DNA from: Saccharina japonica
Taxonomy: Eukaryota; Sar; Phaeophyceae; Laminariales; Laminariaceae
NCBI GenBank assembly: GCA_008828725.1
Contig: MEHQ01002147.1
Coordinates: 2,731-66,730, forward strand
Length of the DNA stretch: 64,000 nucleotides
Direction of reading: 5' to 3'
Under the pieces are notes generated by a model that was not told the DNA's origin, made no database searches, and saw only the letters and a list, made by a program, of their open reading frames with translations. Below are positions 53,101-64,000 of the stretch, piece after piece; the stretch's first letter is position 1; every line of letters starts with the position of its first letter. The translations under genes were made by a program, and so were the position numbers.

Positions 53101-56100
53101 TCAGCTGCAGTGGTTAAATATCATTCCCGGAACGCTAGGAAGGGCAATGGGTAACCCAGCAGAGGGGGAGGATAGATCCTCGGCGGGACATGTGGACCAT
53201 AGCGAGGGGGATGCTTCATGTGCACCCGTTGGAAGGACACGGTACGGAGCGAAAGTTGCGTTTTTTTTTTACATGCGACACTGCAGTGAAATAAACTTAC
53301 GGTTCCACTGCTGCCTGCCTGGAAAGCAAGGACAGGCCACGCAGCCACGCCACGAGCAGCATCGATGACGCTACGATATCTGGCTTGTTGTCCCCTTGGC
53401 CTTTCCTCCTTCACCGGGGGGGGCGCCTCTTCTCCTCCTCCCACCGCGGCGGGAGGCGGGGGGGGGGGCTCCTTCACCGTGGAGAGGGGGGGGGCAGATA
53501 CATTACGGGGGAAGATAGTAATTCAGGACCAAATTGCTATTAAGACATAGTAAAATACTGGAATATAGATTTAGAGCGTCGCCCCGGTGGTCTAACTGGT
53601 GTCGAGGGTTCGATTCTCCCCATGGAGGTTTTTATTCTCAAATGACACCGACTGTCGAGAGCGCAAATTATAGCGGGAGTAAGCAAAAATTCGACGAGAG
53701 TTGACGAGGGAAGAAAGTGCTGAAATCTTCTCGCGATAAAAATGCAAAGCAAGAACCGTAGTGGGGGAGGAGGGAGAGGAGGCTACTTTGTGATCCCGGA
53801 TCTGAGTTACGACTAGGGAGGGAGAAAGGCGGAAGTGCGAAGATAATGAATGGGATGGGGAAAAAAAAAAAAGTGTATGGCATGGGTCCTGAATACGATG
53901 ATCCCCCGTAATGGGTGGGGTATACAAAGAGATAATCTGATGTTGTCACGCCGTCGCCTGAAATAGTAAATATACAGATACGTTGAACCGGCTGAATAAT
54001 AGTTGGAACAGTTGATCGGCAATCCGCCCGCACAAATGTTACTATCCGCTCCTCTTATAACCATTTTCCGGTTCTCCTGTCTTGGTCCGTTTTTTTTTCT
54101 CCACCGACGGCCGCGCCAGGTGATGGAACACCCTGCGCACGATTTGCCTGTGACAGGCTTAGCTTTCGCAAGTGCCGAAGCAGGGGTTGTGCTGGAAGGG
54201 TATGATCTGCTGGCCGGCTCGGCCGACTACAAGATCACGCTTTTCAAGTCTCAGGGTGAGATTTCAAAAAGAGTCTTGTTATGTATCCTTGAGGAGATGT
54301 ATTTGTACGAGTCGTTTGATTTCGAGTCGTAATGAGTTGTTTTTTTGTTTAGTTGAGTTGGGGCGCCGCGTATCCTGTGCGTCTGCTGCGTGGGTAGGAT
54401 GCCCTTTGTGTGCTTGCTGTCCTTTTGTGTACCGCTCCGGGCGGAATTACAAGGGGCGCTTAGGCATGAATATCAACACTAAACGTTGCTTATATTTTTG
54501 GCCAGATTTGTATGCTGTTCTTAGTACCTGTTTTTGGCACCAAAGTGACCAGGTGTACCTGATTTTGGCTAAAGCCCTTCTTATTATTACGGGGTACCAT
54601 AACAAATAGGACCTACGGGTACCCACAAGAACCTACCATACATATGTAGCTATTTTATCAACCATATTTGGTCCCCTATTTACTAGTGTTTACTATGCCC
54701 CCCCCGTAATAGTTGTTTTGTTTGTGTTTGGCGCACCACTTGATATCTACCATTTCCAGCAAACGGGAAACAAAGCAAGCAAGCAAACTATCTTGGGAAC
54801 GCCTTAAACCCTTAACCCTTATAGGACTGGAGTCCCGTTTGGGGGACAAATCACTTAGAATTAGAGTGGTTGGTCCCCAAAACGGGACTGCAGTTCTAAA
54901 AGGGTTAAGAACTGGTCCCACGAATTTGGGGACAAATTACTTGGAATTAGTGTGGGACATTTTTTTCAGTTCTTGATGGGTTAAGGGCTCGCTCCAACCA
55001 AAGAACGCGCACGTGCGGAACGAGACAAGGTGGCGTCGGGCAGGCTTCATCCTCTTCTTCGCTGGTCAATTTCATCAAGTGTTCGGCGTTATCTGTCTCC
55101 AGCAGCCTCACACACGCTGCTCCCTACGCACACACGCTGCTTCTATCCGTGCCATGCTCGTTGTCCGCACCCCCCCCGCGCGCGCGAGCTGTTTCCCATC
55201 CAGCTAAACCCACCCTCCTTTCCGCCCGGCCGTGTGCTTCCTTGTGCGTGTGCTTCCTCTCGTGGTCGGCGCTTGTAACTGCGGCGCTCAGGGAGTGCCA
55301 CGAAGTTGGCGTTCAAGCAAACGGGGGTGAGTCTTGCCAAGCCGCGCCGGTGTAGCCGCCGCGGTATGTATTGCCTGCGAAGCCGAGTTTTTGGTTTGTT
55401 TAGGCAAGACGGACAGTGAGTGAGTTGCCACGTGCACCCGCGGGTGGTAGCAGTTGGTGGGCATCCAAGGGTAGGCAACCCTGGAATAGTTGCTGCGCGA
55501 TCGGCGCACTGCCTCTCTCTCTCTCGCTCTCTCGCTCGCGGAGAGGAGCCGGGGTTGTTGCGATGCAGGCTGAACACGAAGTGCTCGCGACGAGATTCAA
55601 TGGTCGCTTTGTTTCGAACGCGCGGAAGGAGAGCGGCTTATAGTGCTACTTTGTACGATTTTGGGTCAGTTTCGACGAACGTTGAAATATTCTTGACGCT
55701 AAACGCTTACCCTATAACCCCGACCGCTTGGCAATTTTCTGGGATATTTCTCTTGAGTGAAGCTGGGAAATTTATCTCGAATTAATCTGTATGGAAGAGA
55801 TTGTGCACCACCACCAACTTGTTGTCTGCAAGTGATATTCACTACGTGCAGAGAAAGACGCCACACCGGGAATGCCCGACACACACTAATAGTGTCTACG
55901 TGTCATTATTGTACTACTGTGTAATGTGCGGTTGCTTTTCGACCCAGAGATGCTCGAGCATTTCATACGAGCAGCAGTGTTTCGATCACGCCCACCCGCC
56001 TCTTCCAGCGATGCCTTCCGACTCACCTCGCCGACCTTGCCTACCTTCTCAACCCTGCAAACGTTACATTATACCAGGTGTTCCTCTGTTCATCGGTGGC

Positions 56101-56314
56101 GTTCCTCTTCAGATGGGCGTTCTTGTTGGTGTTCTCCCTTTTATGGTTAGCCTGGAAGGTCATTCCCCTGGCCGGGTTGATGTTCCTTGCCTTGGCGTAT
56201 TGGTTCCAGCGTGAAGAGCTGCTGCTTATACTCAGAACCCTCGTTGGGCAGCTGGTTGGGCAGGAAGTAGACACGGGGTCGGATGGCGTGGAGTACGTAC
56301 CTGTGGTAGTATGA
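44906..56314 (+). CDS. SEC12: SEC12/PREB-like WD40 exchange factor for Sar1, 8 exons
   Basis: SEC12 (PREB) is the ER-membrane exchange factor that loads Sar1 with GTP to start COPII assembly. Exons: 44906-45046, 47453-47644, 49488-49644, 51026-51176, about 52239-52558, 54120-54255, 55948-55976, 56078-56314 (stop). Exon 1 carries the diagnostic loop AAGGGGAGKTGVGNKI, matching the conserved glycine/K-loop of PREB. WD40 blades follow: GQLIAAAVGKNVRIYA, GMLLATGGEDGMLRVWEL, ECSGHTKPITCVRFHPSA with LTASKDGTCR, SLCVRSDGARLAVGNVEG, then HPAHDLPVTGLAFA with LLAGSADYKITLF. The last exon gives a hydrophobic anchor (SVAFLFRWAFLLVFSLLWLA) and a second hydrophobic stretch, then an acidic tail, as expected for a C-terminally anchored protein of about 450 aa. 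Exon 5 is out of phase with exon 4 by one base unless a C6 run (52253-52258) has an extra C or an exon is missed. Exon 7 (27 bp plus 2) is chosen because it restores phase. Confidence 0.9.
45674..46488. mobile_element. TIR element with AGGGCCC ends, 0.8 kb
   Basis: Starts TAGGGCCCGTATTAACGAAC and ends TGTTCGTTAAGATGGGCCCTTA: inverted repeats shared with the short element at 24983-25190. The interior has no recognisable transposase. It lies in SEC12 intron 1. Confidence 0.75.
48160..48380 (-). mobile_element. tRNA-derived SINE, copy 4, head missing
   Basis: Poly-T (poly-A on minus) at 48164-48181, then the standard body TCTTCGCACTTCCGTCTTTC, GTAACTCAGATCCGGGGTCA and TTCTTCCCTCGTCAACTCTC. The tRNA-like head is absent after the CCCACGCTATAAT point. 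It has CTACTGTAG where copies 2 and 5 have CTAG. SEC12 intron 2. Confidence 0.75.
48793..48876. mobile_element. Palindromic MITE E copy
   Basis: Starts TACCGCTCTGACCGGGAGTA and ends TTACGGTCAGAGTGGTA; arms TATAAGGATGATTT / AAATGGTCCTTATA. SEC12 intron 2. Confidence 0.75.
49905..50130 (+). repeat. Dispersed repeat family A, copy 3 (modules in swapped order)
   Basis: Module 2 (CTCATTTGGTGCTTGCCTTA, CCCTTTCGAGACGGAG) precedes module 1 (TCATGCATGGCCGTATTCGT, GAGTTTTCACTGACCTGG). SEC12 intron 3. Confidence 0.7.
50620..50820. repeat. TATCGATA-rich TGTTGGA-type element, copy 4
   Basis: Starts near TAGTGTTGATATACCGATAA and ends TGTGTACGATATCCAACGCC, with ACGTTCGATATTTCGATAAA inside. SEC12 intron 3. 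Confidence 0.55.
52016..52104. mobile_element. Palindromic MITE E, diverged copy
   Basis: Starts TTCCGCTCTGGACGGAAATA and ends TTCCGGTCTGAGTAGTAA; contains ATATAAGCAACGTTTGG. It ends about 135 bp before SEC12 exon 5. Confidence 0.6.
52966..53105 (+). repeat. ACT/TAC trinucleotide microsatellite
   Basis: Long run of CTACTACTACTAC with short interruptions (ACTGCTGCTA, CTCTACCACTAA). SEC12 intron 5. Leu-rich frames here are artefacts. Confidence 0.95.
53503..53560. repeat. MITE F, half copy
   Basis: TTACGGGGGAAGATAGTAAT then GGACCAAATTGCTATTAAGA: one end and part of the centre of the family. Confidence 0.5.
53575..53878 (+). mobile_element. tRNA-derived SINE, copy 5, nearly complete
   Basis: Begins GCGTCGCCCCGGTGGTCTAA: box A TGGTCTAACTGG is followed after only about 6 bp by box B GGTTCGATTCTCC, so the anticodon-arm region present in copy 1 is deleted. 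The body is complete with the clean CGACTAGGGAGG site, and the element ends in an A12 tail at 53862-53873. SEC12 intron 5. Confidence 0.85.
54430..54513. mobile_element. Palindromic MITE E, diverged copy
   Basis: Starts GTACCGCTCCGGGCGGAATT and ends TATTTTTGGCCAGATTTGTA; arms ACAAGGGGCGCTTA / TAAACGTTGCTTAT. SEC12 intron 6. Confidence 0.6.
54590..54715. repeat. MITE F copy
   Basis: Ends ATTACGGGGTACCATAACAA and TTTACTATGCCCCCCCCGTAAT are inverted; centre ACATATGTAGCTATTTTATC and CATATTTGGTCCCC. SEC12 intron 6. Confidence 0.7.
54812..54908. mobile_element. TTAA-flanked MITE (piggyBac-like ends), copy 3
   Basis: TTAACCCTTATAGGACTGGA at the left, CTGCAGTTCTAAAAGGGTTAA at the right, GGGGGACAAATCACTTAGAA inside. 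It shares its right TTAA with the repeat C copy that follows. Confidence 0.85.
54905..54984. repeat. TTAA-flanked repeat C, copy abutting the TTAACCCTT MITE
   Basis: Starts TTAAGAACTGGTCCCACGAA, ends TTCTTGATGGGTTAA. The two TTAA elements sit head to tail with one shared TTAA, which suggests one inserted into the target site of the other. Confidence 0.8.
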
Positions 56315-56336
56315 CGTGCGCCGTGAGGGGAGAGGG

Positions 56337-56680
56337 GGGGGGGGGGTGTACTCCGGTCATGCTTGGCCCTGGTCGTATGTCCATAGACTTTCGCATCCCT
56401 ACATTGCCGGGACGGAGCACGTCGGGTTTTCACCGACCAGGAAGACATTGCTTGCACCACGCGCGGAGCGCCGTGAGGTCTTCATTCGGCGAGTGGCATG
56501 AAGGGTGAGCTGCATCCTGCTAAGGACGCAGCTTGTGAGGCGGACTTTTTTTGCGTATGACAGCCCAACTGGATTTACTTGTTTTCTGGTGTGCCCACTT
56601 CCAGACAGCAATGGGTATACCATGTAATTGTCTCGCGGTTGCCTCACCGTGAGGGGGGGCGGGGGCGGCGTGTGATTGCT
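56337..56680 (+). repeat. Dispersed repeat family A, copy 4
   Basis: G run, then CATGCTTGGCCCTGGTCGTA, CGGGTTTTCACCGACCAGGA, then the tail module GCGCCGTGAGGTCTTCATTC ... CCACTTCCAGACAGCAATGG. It begins only about 20 bp after the SEC12 stop codon. Confidence 0.7.
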
Positions 56681-57159
56681 ACGAGTTCCAGCGACAGCAC
56701 ACCGTGGTTTTGGTAGGCGATTTGGGCCGGGGGGGTGGGGAGGCTTGCGTTGCCGATCGGTCGATCGCAAGCGCGCCGATCAGCGCGTTGAATATTTCCG
56801 TACGTGATTTGGTGGTGGTGAACGTTTTGTTTTGTGTTCTGGCTTAGAGCTACCGTACGTCTTCCTGACGTTCACAGCGGTAGCACGGCCGTTGTCAGAT
56901 CGAGTCGCGTCGAACTATGTCTTGGGCTTCAGCGATGCGAATTTTGTTTGTATATTCGTCGTCTGCGTTGTGCCCACGAGCAAGGACGATCCAAGGGCCA
57001 TAGCCGTGTATTTTAATAGTAGTACCGCAGATGTCCCGAGAACTTTCCTCGAAATATGCTGCAGGTGTGGTGCGACAGACTACTGCTGTGTCAGATTGTT
57101 TAATGCGGTGTGTAATATACCTTTTTTCGTCGTGCTTCATTCTCCTTAAAATACCTACA

Positions 57160-57455
57160 TTGAGTGCGGTATTCTGATTGGTCAATTGATTTAAAGGAGT
57201 TTTCTGATTGGTGGAATGTCCCTGGATGGCACGTGACGTCGTCTACGGTGAAGTAACTCGATTTTTTTACCCGCATTCTGATTGGTGCAGTTTAATGGAG
57301 TGCTCTGATTGATGGACTTACCCCTGGGTGACGCGTGACGTCATCCACGGTGACGTCACTTGCCCGCAGTTTTTCTGATTGGTCATTGTTTGAGGGGATA
57401 TACCGCTTGGTGGAATATCCCTGGTTGACACGTGACGTCATGCACGGTGGCGGTA
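57160..57455 (+). repeat. Minisatellite of about 90-100 bp units carrying TGACGTCA and ATTGG boxes
   Basis: Three imperfect units, each TTCTGATTGGTC/TGGTGGAAT, then TCCCTGG, then CACGTGACGTC(A) and CACGGTG. The second unit contains GTGACGCGTGACGTCATCCA and GGTGACGTCAC. TGACGTCA is the CRE palindrome and ATTGG the inverted CCAAT box. Whether it is regulatory is unknown; the neighbouring genes both end towards it. Confidence 0.75.
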
Positions 57456-58687
57456 TGTACAATAGTAATTTTTTACCATTCCGAAAACTGGGGGTAGTGT
57501 GGGCTGAACCGCCAGTCGCGCGCAATCGGTTTTTGCGACTAACCCCGCCAGCCGTGCGTCTACTATAACGATATGTACGCTTTACGACTGTTGTTCATCA
57601 CTAAATTGCTATTTATAGTAGTGCCGTGCTGTAAAACAGCCCAAGGTGTGTTCGTGCGCAATGAGCGAGGCATTGATTATTAACTACCAGGTATACGATA
57701 CTGTAATAGTAGAAAGACGTTTCATGCCCGCAGTTTTCTTATTGGTCAATTTTTTAAGGTCGTCGTTGCTATGCACTGGGTACGTATTGTACGTATTATT
57801 TTGGGCCAGATATTATTCTAGACGAGCACGCAGGCTCGCTGCTTGGTAACGCGTAGTGGTACATATGTGATGGTGACGGTGCTGTTTCCCGCAATCTCGA
57901 GGGGACCTACGCCCCCGCCCATGAAAATAAAAGTGTGCTACCCTTCCCGGTGGTACACGCCTACGAGTATCAATAGTTTACTAGCACTACCTACTGTCAA
58001 CAACAAACGACCCTTTACGGCGGCCATGGGGCTCTGATCGTCTCATTCGGCACCAGTAAAACAGTAGACCCGAAATCGCAGCTTTTACTGGTGGGTCGAA
58101 AACCTATGAGAGCCAGACCGTTCAACGCATGTAGAAGCGCTTACGATTTGGCTTAGCTTCAACAAGATGGCTGACAGTCGGTACTTGACTCCTCAATACA
58201 CCCTCTAGAACATTCCTTCGTAGGCGGTCGGGGTTAGTGTTGGAAAGTAAAATGTACAGTAGTAGTGGTGGTCCCTCTATAGTGCCGGTTTTGCGCCGGC
58301 CAACAATACCGGCACTATAATAGCGGCCACCGGCACTACTCTGCACACTGCCACACTGGTTAATCCCATCTGTGACCAAGCGATTTCACTGGCATTATAT
58401 ACAGGGCAGCCGGCACTATCCAGGGGCCACTAGATGTCGAGACTGGGCCAAGGTCTATTCAGCCCTCGCTCACTTGGACCGCTCTTTCCTTCGATAAAAT
58501 ATGTGAAGGTTCAGGTTACGCTCATCATTAATTCTTGCGGGTATCAGAGAGCTTTTAACATGCGAGTAGTCGCCAATTGACGTGCGTCAATATATATACG
58601 CGAATGGAAACAGCAAGTGCTAAAACCTTGGCGCGCAATCAATTCAGAGGCCTGTGCCGTAGCGGGGGGGCGGTCGGAGGGGGGGGG

Positions 58688-59060
58688 TACTCATGTCGTG
58701 CATGGCCGTAGTCGTATGAGGGTACTCCTGTCGTGCATGGCCGTAGTCGTATGACCATAGACCCTCGCATCCCTACAATGCCGGGACGGAGCACGTTGGG
58801 TTTTCACCAACCAGGCAGACATTGCTCGCACCAGCCGCGAAGCGCCGTGAGGTGTTGGGCAAGTCACATGAAGGATGAACGGGATCCTACTAAGAACCGT
58901 TTGTGAGGCGGACTTGCATATAATATATGGACGACAGCCTCCAACGAATTGATTTGATTTCTGGAGTGGCCACTTCCACAGACAGCAATACTAGTTATTA
59001 TATACTACATGTTGTATCTGCCTCGTAGGTGCCTCGCGATAAATATGGACACTACGCGAT
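58688..59060 (+). repeat. Dispersed repeat family A, copy 5
   Basis: A duplicated start (GTCGTGCATGGCCGTAGTCG twice at 58694 and 58730), then TTGGGTTTTCACCAACCAGG and the tail module with CTTGCATATAATATATGGAC and CCACTTCCACAGACAGCAAT. Confidence 0.7.
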
Positions 59061-59160
59061 ACGAGATAACCCCCCTTGTGCGGAGTTAAGGCTCTCCACC
59101 CTGCACAAATAGTCTAACTCGACCGCCAGCCAGGGTGTGGCCACCAAAAGCGCGCGCGGG

Positions 59161-59255
59161 TGAGGGGGGAGGGGGTACTCGTTTGTTGCTTGCCTCACTC
59201 ATTCGTTTGCCCATTGAACACGCACCCCCTTCGAGATGGAGCAGACCCCCGATCA
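59161..59255 (+). repeat. Dispersed repeat family A, module 2 only
   Basis: GGTACTCGTTTGTTGCTTGC, then CCCATTGAACACGCACCCCC and TTCGAGATGGAGCAG. Confidence 0.65.
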
Positions 59256-59797
59256 GACTTTCGGCGAAAGGGCAAGGATTATGAGCGTACTTTAGGAACA
59301 ACGGGAATGAACAACGAAAAGCCAACTGCCAGGAGGCCGATCGATCATCGTCCGAGGCCACACGCTACGAAAGCATCGATTGCTTGTTAAGCTTGCGTAT
59401 TTTGTGTGCGCGCGGGATTGGTTTGGCCTTGCACGGTTTTTCCCGTGAGTATTTGTTTTTACCCGGGAGGCCGGGAAGGGCAGATAGAAAGAAGGGGTGA
59501 AGCAGAAGTATTCATTGTGACCCTGCAAAACAACAGCAGCTGCAGGGGTGAACGAAAAAAGAAGAAACGGAGCAGCCACACACTCGTCACCATGTCGGAA
59601 TTGAAAACAAACTACGAGCCGGTTGGGAATTTTGTCAGAAATTAAAAAAAGAAAAACACTTTTTTTTACTTGATGTTAGTATACCCCCTTCTGTCTGGAA
59701 CTCGAACAAAAAGGTGGGGTGTCTTTTTCTTCTTTCGTGTACCCTTGGCAGCTGGCGATGTATGGATTGAATAAACACCATCAACATATTATATGAA

Positions 59798-59905
59798 TGT
59801 GGCCACAGAGCTGGTATCTCTCTAGGATGAAGAATCGGCACGGACACTGGGTGTGCTGGACGTCGACGGGTAGAAAGGACTGTCTAATGTGAAGAACACA
59901 CATTA
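59798..59905 (+). repeat. Repeat P, copy 2
   Basis: GGATGAAGAATCGGCACGGA, GACGTCGACGGGTAGAAAGG, TAATGTGAAGAACACACATT; matches 40088-40245 without its 35-bp internal insert. Confidence 0.6.
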
Positions 59906-61213
59906 TTAGTAGAATTTGGCGCTGTTCAGTCAGGGCCAGACGAGAACGTCCGGCCATCTTTTCGTCGCAATCAAACCCCCAAAGCATGGAAAGGATCTGA
60001 ACTCCACACGCGCAAAGAGACAAATCACAGAGCAGCAGCGGTCACTGGGGAAATCGAATGTTTTTTTTCCTCGTTCATTGATCGCAAAAAAATGCGCCGG
60101 GTTGAAAACATGACACGGGCAATTTCACCGTATTATTAAATTATTAGAGCTAGGTACATCATAGCCTCGCGATTCGCCCAAAATCTCTGCCACGTTGTCG
60201 CTACGATAGCTATGAATATGTATACCAAGACGAGAAGAGAACCGCCCGGGCTTAAGGTTGCGTTTACAGCATGTAAGCCTCGGTTGCGGTTCTGCTGTAT
60301 AGTACGATTGTGGGTGTTACTCAAAATTCACCTATAATATATTACGTACCCTTTTATCTCGCGACTCTGTACCGGTGGTTTGGAGTTCTGAGCTTAAAAA
60401 CCGCAAAAAAAAACGAAAACGAAAATCAAAATGCAGTTGTCGTTTTAACCACTCCCCCTGTCCCTACAGACTACAGACCAACACAACACCGTTGCAGCAT
60501 CCAGCCAGGGAGCACGCGGCACCGAAAACAACTCAACATCAACATCAACAACAATAGAGGAAGGTACTTGACGCTACGAGGGAAAAAACGTGTGAAGGAA
60601 ATGCCCTAAGGAGCGGGGGGGGGCACCTCACCAAAACTTCAAAAGAAAAAATCTAGCGCAGGTGCCGCATAGACCTACCTACACTAAGCTATGAACTGCT
60701 CGCCGTCTTCCGGTCGCAGAAGAAGAAAAACAAATGCGCCAAGTGGCGCAAAAAAACTAATCCACGCGGCACGCCCCGCTGCCGCGTAAATGTGAATTCC
60801 TACATAACCAGTCCACACATTATAACGAACACCTCCAAACCCTGCACGCAATATGTCAAAAGCACATCGCGAGCGGTTCAAGCCAGTATAGGTCGCGGGA
60901 CTACGTGTGCCTCCACCGTCCTCCCGGGGCTAAACGCAGAAGAGGGGGACACCATCCCGACGAGCGGGTCTACGCCTACACTGCCCTTCAAAATCTGCCG
61001 CTGTTGAGGCCCATGGCAAGGAGACGAGGGGTTGGACATCAGAATAACCGTGGGACGCAGACGGCCAGTTGCACCCTCCCCCCCTCCCCGCCGCCGCCGC
61101 CATCCGTCCTCGCCCCGATCCCGCCTCCTGCTTTCCATGTTCTCGTCGCGTCAACCGCGCCAAGCGCCCACAGCGATAAACTAACGTTTTTTTTTTGTTT
61201 CCGATTATGTACA

Positions 61214-63164
<1,951 letters not shown>

Positions 63165-64000
63165 CTGCATGACGGGAGACAAAAACGAGGGAATGCCGTG
63201 AAAAAGGGGTAAGATAAACAACTACCACTCTGACCCAAAATATAAGGATCGTTTGTATATCAACATTCAGTCTAAATGGTACTTATATTTCGGTTCAGAG
63301 TGGTACTTCACACGGTCCTGCAGGGCGTAAAAAAAAAAAAGAGAAAACGACACCACACCTGTAGGAAGGTCAGAATGAAAAACAAACCGGATCGCTGTGA
63401 TCACAGGACGAAATGAGCGAACGGTCCGGTTTCTTCCCTCCAATATAGGGGGTGGGGATCTGGGATTCAGATCCGCGCATACACTCCTCCTGCAGGGTGT
63501 TTAGCTCATCGTTTTCTACAGCGCAATATATTAAGCAAAAACCAGGGTTGCCGCTTTTGCACGATGTGGCGTCGGGAAAAAATTGCCAAGTCGAGTCATT
63601 TTTTAGAGACTGGTGGTTTCGGTCAACCCAAAAATACGTTATGCAAACATTTTCATTTAAGGTGGGCATTGCCAGGACATCCCCAGGATGCATTCGTCAA
63701 TCAAAAGGTTAGGCGTCTGAAAAAACAGCCCCACCGGCAACTGCAGACGTTCCCGGCAATCGGCATGTGGAGTCGCCCAAGCGATGAGTTTGTTTTACAT
63801 CACAACCAGGTGTATCAAGCATTCGACGCCCCCTCAGCAAGGCTGCCGTGGCCGCGCTGCCGGTACGCGTGGGTACACACACAGCAGCAGACACACAGGT
63901 ACCACATCACAAGGACACCGAGACACAAAGACAGAGACAAACAAAACACAGACACAAACACCGACGCAGCGGCCGAAAAAGAGACAAACACAGAGGCAGG
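63165..64000. other. Upstream intron of alanine aminotransferase, with MITE E
   Basis: No exon found. It contains a well preserved MITE E (63223-63306) and a CA/GA-rich low-complexity end (63890-64000, repeated ACACAAAGACAGAGACAAAC). Confidence 0.55.
63223..63306. mobile_element. Palindromic MITE E, well preserved copy
   Basis: Starts TACCACTCTGACCCAAAATA and ends ATATTTCGGTTCAGAGTGGTA; arms ATATAAGGATCGTTT / AAATGGTACTTATAT. TA at both ends is the likely target duplication. Confidence 0.85.

Larger units (their letters stand above)
56315..61213. other. Repeat-rich intergenic region between SEC12 and alanine aminotransferase
   Basis: Tail-to-tail gap between the two genes. It holds three copies of repeat family A (56337-56680, 58688-59060, 59161-59255), the TGACGTCA/ATTGG minisatellite (57160-57455), a palindromic block with repeated CCGGCACTAT (58265-58430), and repeat P copy 2 (59798-59905). 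No convincing exon was seen; the remaining frames are short and have no domain pattern. Confidence 0.6.

Noticed and set aside
53575..53640. tRNA gene
   Set aside because: The pol III boxes are too close together, there is no anticodon arm or acceptor pairing, and the sequence continues into a SINE body with an A tail. The head at 9350-9420 is likewise a SINE head.

Overview
This is a 64-kb stretch of eukaryotic nuclear DNA. It holds five multi-exon genes and the C-terminal exon of a sixth, set in AT-rich, repeat-laden introns and intergenic DNA. Exons are GC-rich, short (29-705 bp) and bounded by GT-AG sites, two of which appear to be GC-AG. Introns range from about 0.1 to over 6 kb. Nothing is bacterial: there are no operons, ribosome-binding sites or CRISPR arrays. 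The gene set (copine, SEC12, ERGIC, DDRGK1, alanine aminotransferase) fits many eukaryotes. One gene starts with a signal-peptide-like segment followed by an Arg/Ser-rich stretch, which would suit a secondary-plastid alga such as a brown alga or other stramenopile. That assignment is an inference.

Left part (1-14.5 kb): the C-terminal exon of a DDRGK1/UFBP1-like gene (+, 3123-3635) faces a four-exon Erv41/ERGIC2-like gene (-, 4035-7204). That gene is divergent, with start codons about 290 bp apart, from a five-exon gene (+, 7494-14455) encoding what looks like two tandem DUF2470-like domains. The window start (1-3122) and 14.5-18.5 kb hold only repeats; the latter includes an assembly gap (17862-18335).

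Centre (18.5-41.1 kb): one copine gene on the minus strand. Twelve exons encode C2A, C2B and a VWA/copine domain, and reading phases agree at all eleven junctions. Its introns are crowded with repeats: a 5'-truncated, frameshifted LINE reverse transcriptase with an (AAC)n tail, a 1.2-kb fold-back element, a ten-unit array of a TTAA-flanked repeat, several palindromic MITEs and three minisatellites. The first coding exon(s) were not found.

Right part (44.9-64 kb): a SEC12/PREB-like WD40 gene (+, eight exons, 44906-56314) ends in a transmembrane anchor. Then about 5 kb of repeats, including a minisatellite carrying TGACGTCA and ATTGG boxes, then the last three exons of alanine aminotransferase (-, 61214-63164), whose upstream exons lie beyond 64000. 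SEC12 and ERGIC2/Erv41 both act in ER-Golgi traffic, but nothing shows that the genes here are co-regulated.

The most unusual signal is in the repeats. Very short TA-flanked palindromes (TATTAATA, TACTGTA/TACAGTA, TACCAGGTA/TACCTGGTA) occur far more often than expected. At one TA in a tRNA-derived SINE, five copies can be compared: two are intact and three carry different TA-flanked inserts. This looks like excision scars of TA-targeting transposons. A 75-100-bp palindromic MITE with TA-CCACTCTG ends, present in about ten copies, is one candidate source.
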